Shown here in pieces: positions 40,242-48,658 of a stretch of DNA of 48,658 nt. The stretch lies in assembly GCA_014925825.1 (NCBI GenBank), contig JACGCK010000292.1:1-48658 (forward strand), in the 5' to 3' direction. A program made the position numbers and the translations under genes. Within the stretch, counting starts at the first letter, position 1; each line of letters begins with the position of its first letter. Below the pieces are notes generated by a model. That model saw only the letters and a list, made by a program, of their open reading frames with translations. It did not search any database and had not been told where the DNA came from. This DNA is from Pholiota molesta. Taxonomy: Eukaryota > Basidiomycota > Agaricomycetes > Agaricales > Strophariaceae.

Positions 40242-40928
40242 AAGAAGCAAGACGGCTTCAAACCATTTAAGGAAGGAGATCTCGTATGGTTATCAATGAA
40301 GAACCTGAAAACAATGGACAACAAGAAACTGAAACCCCAACGAATTGGACCATGCAAAATCCTTAAAGCCTATCCAAATCAACTGACATACAAGCTCAAA
40401 CTCGATCCTGGATGGAAACTACACGATAACTTCCACGCCATCCTTCTGAAACCTTACATCGAGAATGATATATATGGAAAACATAATCACAACCCCAGAC
40501 CAGACATCATCGACGGAGAAGCAGAATATGAAATCGAGAAGATCCTACGACATCGATCACGAGGCAACAAATGGGAATATCAAGTCAAATGGGTTGGATA
40601 TCCGAACTCCGAAAACACATGGCAAACTGCCACATCATTCAAGAACGCCCAAGATATTCTTGACGAGTACCAACGAGCACACCCCATCACACAGCATGCC
40701 CCAAACGACAACTGTGATCAGGATGTCAGCATGGAACCAATCAAATTGAAAAAGATAATCAATCACAATCCTGAAGAAGAAGACAATGATATCCACTACT
40801 ATGCACGCGATGCTGCGCGCTATTTCCTAAATCTCCCACTGCCAATACCACCAGTGCCAAAGTTTGAAACGCCACTCCCACCCCCAATAGAAGATCAATT
40901 ATACCAACTCTGCAGACACCTCACCTAA
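40242..40928 (+). pseudogene. Integrase C-terminal GPY module and chromodomain
   Basis: In frame with integrase past the TGA: FKPFKEGDLVWLSMKN, LKPQRIGPCKILKAYPNQLT (GPF/Y module) and NFHAILLKPY. The chromodomain is at about 40510-40680: EAEYEIEKILRHR, WEYQVKWVGYPNSENTW, then a helix AQDILDEYQ. The three aromatic cage positions (Tyr of EYEIE, Trp and Tyr of KWVGY) are present, which is the methyl-lysine-binding type that targets insertion to H3K9-methylated chromatin. It ends HLT, TAA at 40926. Confidence 0.8.
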
Positions 40929-41044
40929 TCAACGTGCCTGGCTCACCAAAACGCACCCTCACAGTCAAACGGTCATTCAAACAGCTTAAAAAGGCCGTCT
41001 CCTCTCTGATATCCTCATCGAAATCGCAACCCAACTAGTCGACC

Positions 41045-41791
41045 ATGGAGAACTTGGACTATGGACAATTCACCACCATAACCTACGACGCTGAAGACCA
41101 ACGACGACTCCTCAGCTATATTCCCGATTCTCAACCCGAACTCATTTGGGCCATACAACTCCAGTTCAACATTGATGCCCATGGAATAAACACCCTCCGC
41201 GAATACGAAAGAGTCAAACGAATGCTCGAAAACACCCGCCGTGAATATGAAAGAGTCAAACAAATGGCCAGCGATAACTATGACTACCTTCTTTCTATGT
41301 TGATCCCAGAGTTTACCGCTCCCTTCTTTTACACTCCCCTCCCACTTGATTCACCCCCATACAACCCAGGCCACAACAGTGTTCTTCCTGAAGAAGAGGA
41401 ACACTTCGAAACACCACCCGAATCACCAGAACCAGGCTCGCCACTCCCCAACACCCCAATCCCAATCAATCGCGAAGTGATCGTCATTAGTGACTCGGAC
41501 TCGGACTCAGAACCAGAAGATCCCAACATCACTCCATCCCCATCGATGCCATCCCTTATCCACTCTCCCACCAGCACCGTTGTCGACAACCGTGAACACC
41601 AAACGATATTCATTCGAGACCTGGTTGATGGAATCGCACAGAATATACGAACAGTTCCCATGGGAGTCACCAGAAATGCAAGAACTCAACGACGAGCTAA
41701 CCCACGACAGCAACGATGCTTCTATTGCAACGAAGAAGGGCATATTCGACGTGACTGTCCTATTCGACTCACCAGACGACGATCCACCTAG
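41045..41791 (+). CDS. Extra intact ORF with zinc knuckle between pol and 3' LTR
   Basis: 248 codons from ATG 41045 to TAG 41789-41791, 116 bp after pol and 37 bp before the 3' LTR, with no internal stop. N-terminal part MENLDYGQFTTITYDAEDQ and PELIWAIQLQFNID; then a duplicated heptad-like REYERVK (about residues 53-59 and 67-73) suggesting a short coiled coil. The middle is proline-rich and acidic (EEEEHFETPPESPEPGSP; SDSDSDSEPED). The C-terminus is basic (RNARTQRRANPRQQR), with a CCHC knuckle CFYCNEEGHIRRDC (Cys225, Cys228, His233, Cys238). It looks like a nucleic-acid-binding, Gag-NC-like protein, but the element already has its own Gag knuckle. No signal peptide or membrane segment is seen, so it is not env-like. 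It is the only unbroken frame of the element. Confidence 0.7.
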   Translation: MENLDYGQFTTITYDAEDQRRLLSYIPDSQPELIWAIQLQFNIDAHGINTLREYERVKRMLENTRREYERVKQMASDNYDYLLSMLIPEFTAPFFYTPLPLDSPPYNPGHNSVLPEEEEHFETPPESPEPGSPLPNTPIPINREVIVISDSDSDSEPEDPNITPSPSMPSLIHSPTSTVVDNREHQTIFIRDLVDGIAQNIRTVPMGVTRNARTQRRANPRQQRCFYCNEEGHIRRDCPIRLTRRRST

Positions 41792-41828
41792 ATCGAATCC
41801 AGAGGCTTCGAGGCTGAACCAGAGGTAA

Positions 41829-42235
41829 TGTTATGATTGCCTCGCCGCACCCTCCCTGTTTCATTTCTCTTATCAACTATGGACTATATCTCTTGGGCTG
41901 CGCCCCCCTTTCATTTCCTTGATACGTGTTTCATACTTGATACGTGTTTCACATCTGATACGTGTTTCATATGAACAATCGATACGTGTTTCTTAGACAG
42001 TGCGTAGCCACCATCTCGTAGTATAAATATTGTAGGAAGGTCCTGTAAATTCCTCATCTCATTCTTTATTCGATTGTTCTCTTCTCCTAAACTCTTCGCT
42101 CGACCACATAAGCATCTTCAAGGCTATGACAAGCCTTAGTGTTTAGTGCGTCTCACTCAGAGTCTCTAAGACTGTTGCCACACGTGGATATCTATCAATA
42201 GATCATCTACATGTGTTAGGCTCGAAGTCTTAACA
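41829..42235 (+). repeat. Chromovirus 3' LTR
   Basis: 407 bp, TGTTATGATT...CTTAACA; carries the same four GATACGTGTTTC copies. Followed by the right CCAGT target duplication at 42236-42240. Confidence 0.93.
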
Positions 42236-42484
42236 CCAGTGTCCTCAAGTACCCACTTTGGCCAGGAGGGACAGTCATGGATGGCAAGTATGATGGGGTC
42301 TGCTAGATGCTGAAATACGAGTCTGAGCATCAGGAAAAAATATCAAGAAGACGACTCATATGCTTCCAAAAAACAACAGTGAAGCATGCTGCCAGTGCTG
42401 CCCTCTCTGCTGACTGCTTCAGATGCTCAGCTTTTTCCTCCACTGGCTGTCTGTGATGCCTAGCTGGGAAATACTCGAAAACAT

Positions 42485-42564
42485 GGACCAGCCTGGGATT
42501 GAACTCAGGACCTCACACTCCAAGGTTCCAAGGCACAGCATGCTAACCATTACACCACCAGCCC
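42485..42564 (-). other. Second tRNA-like sequence, degenerate
   Basis: On the minus strand it starts GGGCTGGTGGTGTAATGGTT, with an A-box-like TGGTGTAATGGTTAGCATG, and ends with B-box-like GAGTTCAATCCC and CAGGCTGGTCC. The acceptor ends GGGCTGG/CTGGTCC pair mainly through G-T. The anticodon/variable part is too long and irregular for a normal tRNA. Probably the head of a tRNA-derived SINE or a tRNA pseudogene. Confidence 0.45.
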
Positions 42565-42599
42565 ATGTTTAGGCCATGACTTAGAGTCTTCAAGTGATG

Positions 42600-44320
42600 C
42601 CCCAGACACCCTTGTGCTGGATCCCTGGGATAGGTGACTCGTTACCATCTGGTACAGACCCTAGGTCCTGCAACATGTGGCTGGATAAAGGGCCAGTCGT
42701 CACACTGCCGCTGATTGAGACAATTGGGCTTGTGGTCTGAAAGATGGCACCTGCTGTCAGCGTGAAAAGATAATCACTTGAGTTTCACCAGAATTTACTT
42801 TATTCGGGTTATTCCAATTATGCTCAGAAATTAGTTCCAGTTAACACTATTTCAAAATATGTAGTAATTGAAACAAAGTTGATAGGAGACTAGAGATCGT
42901 TAGAGTTGGTGTGTAAGTATATTCGTGGCTTGAAGTATTGATGTTAAGAGTATAAGACTGAGAAAGTAACCATTTACTTCTAGAAATTCAGTATGTGTTA
43001 AGTTCAACTCATTATAGTTGAACTGTTAATTCGAAGTAGATGTAGATTTGCGCTAGTCTAATAGTTAAGCAGTAGAAGTATTTGTTCATAAGTGGATCAG
43101 ATTGGGATCACACCAAATTCTTAAGAAGTATGTATTTGATCAAACTTGGGATTAAGTACTTAAGTGGAAGTTGATCAGACTTGGGATCAACTTCGGTCAG
43201 TTCAGGCAAGTGGGGGTCAAAATGAATTGAGAGTGAATTGTATTTCAAGGGAAAACTACCAACTATTTATGCTAATTCTACTTTTGTGGCTACACTATGT
43301 TATTTGGTATTTGTTAATCAATCATTATGCTGTTGTATAGCTTTGCACAGTCCATTACTATGCCGTTGTGCCAGTAGCACTGCTGTGCACAGTTAGTTGC
43401 CATATCATTGCACTATTTGCATAGCTTTGATCAGCCAGCATAGTTTTGCATCATTGGTTGCTGTAGGTGTTGCTTGATCAGTAAGCCATATTGCTTGATC
43501 AGGAAGTGGGTTAATCAGTAAGCAAGTTGTTTATAATTAGTTCTAGATCAGTAAGCAGTATAACTATTTATAGATCTGCATAGCCTTGCTTATCCAGCCT
43601 GCTTGATTTATAGTTCTTATAGTGCATGTGATCTGATAAGTCAGGTGATTGTAGTATTATTGTTTAATTTTGCTAAGTGAAGGTAAGTGATTTGATTTGG
43701 ACTTTACTCCAAACAAAATTGACACCTGACATCTGCGGGGAACAAATTACAACTGTCCTCAGTTGCAAGAATCAAAGTTTAACTCATCTTCACTTGTGGT
43801 CAAAATCATAAGTTCTCTGAATTCTCAAGTATTTATACATCAAAATGAAAAGAGCTGACTATGGTACAAGTGTAGAAAGGAACATTGCGAATGATAAAAA
43901 GAGTGTTGAAGGAAATATTCTAACATCATTGTAGTTTTCCTTTAGATAATGAATAAAAAGGAATAAAAGATATACTTAATGATATTGAGATGTATTTTGC
44001 TCCTTAACGATTCCCCATAATACTAGTCTCCTCCTCCAACCTTTTGAAATGCATATCGAAGCTTGGCCATTGATTGTTGTCGACATGCTGTATTCAGTTG
44101 GTTCCTGAAGTTTTCAGCATGGCATTGGGAAGAGAAGGACGATAGGAGGCATATTCAAGCTTCCTCAGTGTGAATGGTGTTGTTTGGATTGAAGGCAACT
44201 GCTTCAACATAGCTTTCAAATTTTCCATACAGACAAACTTGAGTGAGGTGATAACAGAAGTGTTGGTTGGGAGTCGTTGGTAGGATCTTCTATGAAGATC
44301 ACAGGAGTCCCCTTCTGTAA
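42600..44320. other. AT-rich non-coding region, possible LTR/3' part of the second Gypsy element
   Basis: No open frame of note. TTGATCA/TGATCAG motifs recur (43140-43190, 43470-43560) and there are several GTTAAG/AGTACTT repeats. It may contain the 3' LTR of the minus-strand Gypsy element, but only one copy lies in the window, so ends cannot be set. Confidence 0.3.
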
Positions 44321-44329
44321 TTCTTCAGT

Positions 44330-44981
44330 TCATATGAGTAACTTTGGATTGAGTATGAATTGCCATATTATCCCTGAAGGCATGCGCGAATTTGACGAGT
44401 ATGATGGCTTCCTTCGTGATGAACAGCGGATCAGAATTAGAGCAGGTGTCACTATAAATGTCCTTGGGCTTATTCCAGCGTAGCCCCAGTATATAATTTT
44501 GGAAGTTGGCTGGGAGTGTTCAGTCTGGTTGACCATGAAGAGGCAGAGAGGCGATGTAGGGACACCCTTCGCTATTGGGGGCATTGATTTCTGTGTTAGG
44601 AGGTATGACAGTTTTTGCTCCATATCTATATTGGCATGAGAAGTCACCAAGTTGTCCAGAGGAAGATCGGTAGAAGGCTGAGCAACAAGGGCAGATAGAG
44701 GAGTAGGTAGTATGCAGACTCTAGACATATGCAATAGGTGAGCAGTGGGGGGAAGAGAAGAGATTGGTTGTCATAGCAGTTTCACCTGAGAATGAATGCC
44801 TGTCAACATTGTTTATCATAATACGCAGCATATTGAATTTGTTGCCATTGCGGGACTTGGATGCAGGGATGGAATTGAAGTTAGCCGAAAAACGGCTTGG
44901 AGGCATATAGTACATGTCTAAGGGTAAGATCTTTTGCAAATCTTCAGTGGAGTTGAGTGTTGGGACATTGTTTTTGTACAA
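44330..44981 (-). CDS. Two overlapping minus-strand open frames downstream of Gypsy pol, unrecognised
   Basis: Frames 44981-44721 (LNSTEDLQKILPLDMYYMPP, SANFNSIPASKSRNGNKFNM) and 44734-44330 (LPLDNLVTSHANIDMEQKLS, SPRTFIVTPALILIRCSSRR) overlap by 14 bp and could be one protein with a frameshift. They follow pol of the second Gypsy element on the same strand after a ~200-bp gap. No domain is recognised. They could be a downstream ORF of that element or an older unrelated gene. Confidence 0.3.
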
Positions 44982-45185
44982 GAGAGGGAATGTAAAATTT
45001 GTTCAAACATCCCTTATCAACTTATTAGTTGTGCTATTTTCTCTTGACTGTCCTGATCAGGCTATTTAATCTGAGTGATCAAGATCTGAGCTTGACTCTG
45101 TTTTGGATTCTTCCTCTGAATTTTGTTGCATAAAGGCATGCTTTCGTGTTATGTATGGTAGTAGACGAAAAGCAGCATAGGTTTC

Positions 45186-45850
45186 TTAATGGAGTGCCTT
45201 CCAATTCTTTGAGTTTGTAATTTCCTCCTTGGTCATTTGGTGTACCTCGTAAGGTCCTAAATAGCAGGGTTTATGCTTCTGGTCATGTGACATTTCAATA
45301 GCAGTATTCCGAACTAGTATAAGTTCTCCTGGTCGGTAAGTGTTTTTCACTAGACATTTCTTAAATCGCTTCTCAAATTGTTCCTTAGATGCAAATCTTG
45401 CTTTCTTCAAGCGGCTGCTTGTGCAATATCCTCAGAGTGTTTGGCAATTTGCCTTGATCGAAGAGCAATAGATCTGAAGTTGTTATTCCGGATTTAAAGT
45501 CTTTGACTAAAAAGGTTGCCTCGGCTAAGTCTAGGGTAGTATTGGTTCAGTGGCATGAAGAAGTTGGAATGGATTTTCCATCAAATATAACTAAAAGAGG
45601 AGGTCGTTTCCCATTCTTTTTGTATAATTTGGCATCCTTGATAAAGAATTCCATTGCTTTGGCAAGGAATCATCGTTTAGCTTGAACATTATTGATTATA
45701 GGTGATTCTAATGTTGTTAAAAATTGTCAAATGTCCTGGAGTAATTTATCTTGGGTTGCACGAGCAGAGTATATGACAGGAATGTTGGATGTATGTGTTG
45801 TGGATGGGGATTTTGGTATACAATTGGATTTGAAAAAGGAGGAAAATCAT
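45186..45850 (-). pseudogene. pol: Second Gypsy element: integrase remnant, core deleted
   Basis: Minus strand: AKAMEFFIKDAKLYKKNGKR (region before the zinc finger), then a jump to LDLAEATFLVKDFKSGITTS and RQIAKHSEDIAQAA (C-terminal side of the core). A one-base shift leads to LKKARFASKEQFEKRFKKCL, YRPGELILVRNTAIEMSHDQ and KPCYLGPYEVHQMT (GPY module). The integrase finger and D-D-E core are missing between. In-frame TGAs are at plus-strand 45727-45729 (after LLQDI) and 45670-45672 (after QAKR). The family normally has the complete core, so this copy is defective. Confidence 0.7.
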
Positions 45851-46336
45851 GATATGGGATCAAGGTTAGTAGGGCAATGTCGTCTAACCAAGAGTCATCA
45901 TCTTCTTCGATGATTTCTCCTTCAGCTAGAGGGCGTTGGATAGAGCATCAGGCCCTTTATGTTTTTCTGCAGAAACATGTATAAGTTTGAAGTCAAACAT
46001 TAAAATCCCTTGGATCCATCGATTGATAGCTGCATTTGGTTGTAGATCTGGTTCATTTAACATTCCCTTGATGTATTGTGCATCAACTTCAACATGAAGA
46101 TTAGTTACACCAATAGTATATAGTCTCCATTTTCTCAGAGCTTTGTATAATCCAAATAATTCTAGTTTTGGCTGTGAGTATCTGGACTCTCTTTCACTCA
46201 TAGGAATTGATCCATATTGTGCAGGTCTCCTTCGATCATTTTCATCAAGTTGGGAAAGTATCATTCCAGCCGCTTCGTTACTTGAATCTACGGAAAGAAA
46301 GACAGGTTTATCCAAAGTGTAATCTATAGGTCGCAA
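45851..46336 (-). pseudogene. pol: Second Gypsy element: RNase H
   Basis: Open frame 46336-45926: VFLSVDSSNEAAGMILSQLD (catalytic Asp), RRPAQYGSIPMSERESRYSQ, LELFGLYKALRKWRLY (Glu), LHVEVDAQYIKGMLNEPDLQ (Asp), ending FDFKLIHVSAEKHKGPDALS. Then, in a shifted frame, LAEGEIIEEDDDSWLDDIAL. This is the RNase H and tether of an Agaricomycete Gypsy group distinct from the chromovirus. Confidence 0.75.
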
Positions 46337-46381
46337 GGGGGCAGATGTTATTAGTTCTTTGATCTTTGTAAATGCCGCTTG

Positions 46382-47745
46382 TCAGTGATCATCCATATGA
46401 ATTCTTTTCCAATATGGTATAATCCAGTAAAAGGGCAAACAATCTGAGAGTAATTTGGAATCCAAATCCGCACTGTTCTGCATAGGCCTAAGAATTGTCG
46501 GACTTCTTTTGGTGTTGATGGAGGAGGCCAGCTTAATATCTTGGATACCTTCTCGGTATCTGGTGCTCATCCTTCTGCATTGCATAATTGTCCAATTATT
46601 AAGACTTCAGGCAAGCAAATTTGGGCTTTATTAGAGGCAAATGTAGCTCCAGAACAGCTGACTTGGTGCATAACCCAATGTACGTCTTGGGCATGTTCCC
46701 ATATAAAGCAGCAGATCCCTATGTTTTCTTTTAGAACTTCTGGATTTCCATCAGAATCTAGGTACATGGTTTTTGGGCCTTTTATTGGAAGGTCATTGAT
46801 AAAAATGTTGGCAACATGTGGCATTTCATCTTGGAGTACTATAACCATGCATTTCTGAATTTCTGCTGGCGAATTGGTAAATCCAGTGGGTAAAGAGGTT
46901 ATCTGAAGCAATCCTAAAGGAGTCATGAAAGCAGTGAGCTCTCTACTTTTAGGATGTATTTTTTGGGCATCAAATCCCCAGAAGAGATTAAACACAGTAT
47001 AACATTTGATGTCCTGCAAATCCCTCAACAAAATCATCTACAATGGGAAGCATGCCTGCATCTCGTATAGTAATTCTGGCTAAAGGTTGAAGGTCATGAA
47101 CAATACAGAGTTTTCCATTCTTCTTTAATACTACAAACCATCGTGATTGGTAGGAGGATTGACTTTGCTCATATACTCCAGCTCCAATTTGAAGCTTGAA
47201 TACTTCCAATACCTTAGGCATTATTCCGGGTGGGATAGGAATATTTTTGTATTCCCATGGAGTATGTTCTACTGTAGGAATGATGTAGGGTGAAAAATAG
47301 GATTCTTTTAAGGTTCCTCGTTTAGCATCTTCAAATGCAATTCCTGCTTCATTTAAGACCATAATATGTTTTGAATAATTTCTCTTCTTCTGGCCATAGA
47401 AATCCTTTAGAATTTACTTTTAAATCATTCATGTGTTCATGTGTAATTTTCTTTGTAGGAATAAAATCAGGTGGATGAATGGTTAGAGGTGGTAATGTTA
47501 AAAGAGGATCTTCTGGAATTTGTTGTGTCACTTGGCAGTCTGCAGGAAATGAAGTAGATACAGGGTGAATTTGCTTATCCATGCACTTATATGCTGTAAA
47601 TGATTCCAAAAGTTCTTCTTCAGATGGACATAGAATATTCATCATCATCTTCTATCTTGAAGTCAGTTATTGTTTCGATTATATATAAGTCATTCTCTAA
47701 ATCAATAATTAATGGATCATCATGTTCGATGTTCTGACTATTAAA
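46382..47745 (-). pseudogene. pol: Second Gypsy element: reverse transcriptase, catalytic Asp changed
   Basis: From 47648 down: LLTLPPLTIHPPDFIPTKKI and GFLWPEEEKLFK; then frame 47362: TVEHTPWEYKNIPIPPGIMP, QSRWFVVLKKNGKLCIVHDL; then frame 47037: CYTVFNLFWGFDAQKIHPKS, TAFMTPLGLLQITSLPTGFT. The active-site motif reads IFINDLPIKGP where the family has F(I/V)DDLPIKGP; AAT (plus-strand 46795-46797) replaces the first Asp. Next come FIWEHAQDVHWVMHQV and PEVLIIGQLCNAEG. Several frameshifts separate the parts. Plus-strand 47650-47745 encodes an acidic stretch that may be the start of pol. Confidence 0.75.
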
Positions 47746-48658
47746 AGGAAGAATTTGAATGGATAAGTTTGAAAGATAATTAGAAGGTCTGTGGGAGATA
47801 TGATTGGATTGTTATCCAGTGCAGGGAACATGATTGAATTGTTTGTATCATAATTCCTTATATCAAATCCTGTGTAGTCTTTTTGTTTAAGACATTAATA
47901 TAATGGATAATACAAGTTGAATTTTTTACATATACAGCAGAGTGGTTGACATAAAAATTCATATATAAGGTGTGATCGACAAAAATGAGATAATTGTTAA
48001 AGCAGTGATCAAAAGGATACAACCAAGCATTAGAGAATTTAAAATAGAAGGGATTATAGAAGCAAAAATTGGTAGTAAAAGTTAAACATTGATGATCATA
48101 TTGATAAGAATAATAAATAGAATAAATTTTACAATGTATAGAAAGATAGAAGAAAATATTAAAATAAAGCGACAGGTACAGTTATCCACTGTCATGTGGG
48201 ACAGGATTTCAATCTTCAACGTAGTTCTCCATTACCACTGCATTCTTTGACAAAAAATTGCGGTAGTTCATAGGTAAGGTATTTGTTTATCTATACCAAA
48301 AAGAATCAAAGTGAAAACGGCATTCTTGGACACTGTGTATGCATTTCTGCAGAGGAGCTCTATTTTTGGCATTTCCTACGACATGGACAAATTCCGTAAA
48401 GCTCTCAGAAATAATGGAAACCAAGCTAGCTCGCCATTCTTTTTTCCATTTTTACGCTGTGTGGCTGCCATAGTCCTCATATTTTTAAGAATAGATCTAT
48501 GAACCTCAGAAAACCGCCATAGTCTGAAAAATATCTCAGATCATCAAAATAATCATGAATTGGCATCATTTCAAGTTCATTTTGCTCTTCCAGGCAGTTG
48601 TAGCCTAGTAAAATGGTCAGAACAAAGTTTCAAGCTTAGATATAGAAATATAATGGTT
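47746..48658. other. AT-rich region upstream of the second Gypsy pol
   Basis: Expected position of gag/protease of the minus-strand Gypsy element, but I see no zinc knuckle, protease motif or LTR. Short open frames (e.g. 48311-48502 +) carry no motif. The 5' end of the element, if present, is outside the window. Confidence 0.3.

Larger units (their letters stand above)
35224..42235 (+). mobile_element. Full-length Ty3/Gypsy chromovirus, 7,012 bp
   Basis: Two LTRs (35224-35632, 41829-42235) begin TGTTATGATT and end CTTAACA, flanked by CCAGT duplications. Internal order: gag with CCHC, protease, RT, RNase H, integrase, GPY-type module, chromodomain, then an extra zinc-knuckle ORF. The LTRs differ by three substitutions and two C-run length changes by my count, so insertion is fairly recent. 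Even so gag-pol has six TGA stops and several one-base frameshifts and cannot work. All three LTR substitutions are CpG versus TpG/CpA. Confidence 0.93.

Noticed and set aside
42600..43740. LTR of the minus-strand Gypsy element
   Set aside because: There are plausible TG/CA ends but only one copy lies in the window and no target duplication is visible, so boundaries would be guesswork.

Overview
The window looks like nuclear DNA of a filamentous basidiomycete, most likely an Agaricomycete. It has short spliceosomal introns of about 45-90 bp with GT...AG ends, and several repetitive protein families that I associate with mushroom-forming fungi. It is a dense transposon graveyard: I found no conserved housekeeping gene. 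Almost every recognisable coding stretch is a mobile element or a broken member of a multicopy family. Species cannot be fixed from sequence alone. Family names below come from recognising motifs by eye; no search was run.

Layout. 1-1.2 kb: a spliced, frameshifted member of a basidiomycete repeat gene family. 1.2-5.5 kb: AT-rich DNA with a diverged ~490 bp repeat family, a mariner-type non-autonomous element flanked by TA, and a short hAT-type element with a perfect 8-bp target duplication. 5.9-7.0 kb: a broken gene resembling the fungal TET/JBP 2-oxoglutarate dioxygenases. 7.1-11.7 kb: a large palindrome. Its left arm was split by a non-autonomous Helitron and its right arm by a 1,248-bp hAT element with an 8-bp duplication. 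11.7-16 kb: mostly unrecognised, plus a pseudogene of a DLDLY-motif family. 16.3-17.8 kb: a five-exon gene with late premature stops. 18.2-23.35 kb: a decayed tyrosine-recombinase (DIRS/Ngaro-type) retroelement with gag, RT-RNase H and recombinase. 24.0-24.75 kb: a PIF/Harbinger transposase fragment cut off by a Copia LTR.

24.75-33.77 kb is a mosaic of four Copia fragments of one family (A forward, B inverted, C forward, D a short tail). Fragment C is interrupted by a ~2 kb hAT-type element with an 8-bp duplication, which itself holds a Copia solo LTR with a 5-bp duplication. 35.2-42.2 kb is a complete-length Ty3/Gypsy chromovirus with paired LTRs, a 5-bp duplication and a chromodomain. It also has an extra, uninterrupted zinc-knuckle ORF between pol and the 3' LTR. 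44.3-47.7 kb holds a second, different Gypsy element on the minus strand. tRNA-like sequences lie at 35.0 and 42.5 kb.

Two themes link the elements. First, most in-frame stops are TGA at places where I expect arginine. The three LTR substitutions in the chromovirus, and two lost catalytic residues (RT Asp to Asn, recombinase Arg to His), also fit C-to-T change at CpG. This suggests methylation-linked decay. Second, clean target-site duplications allow the nesting order to be read directly.
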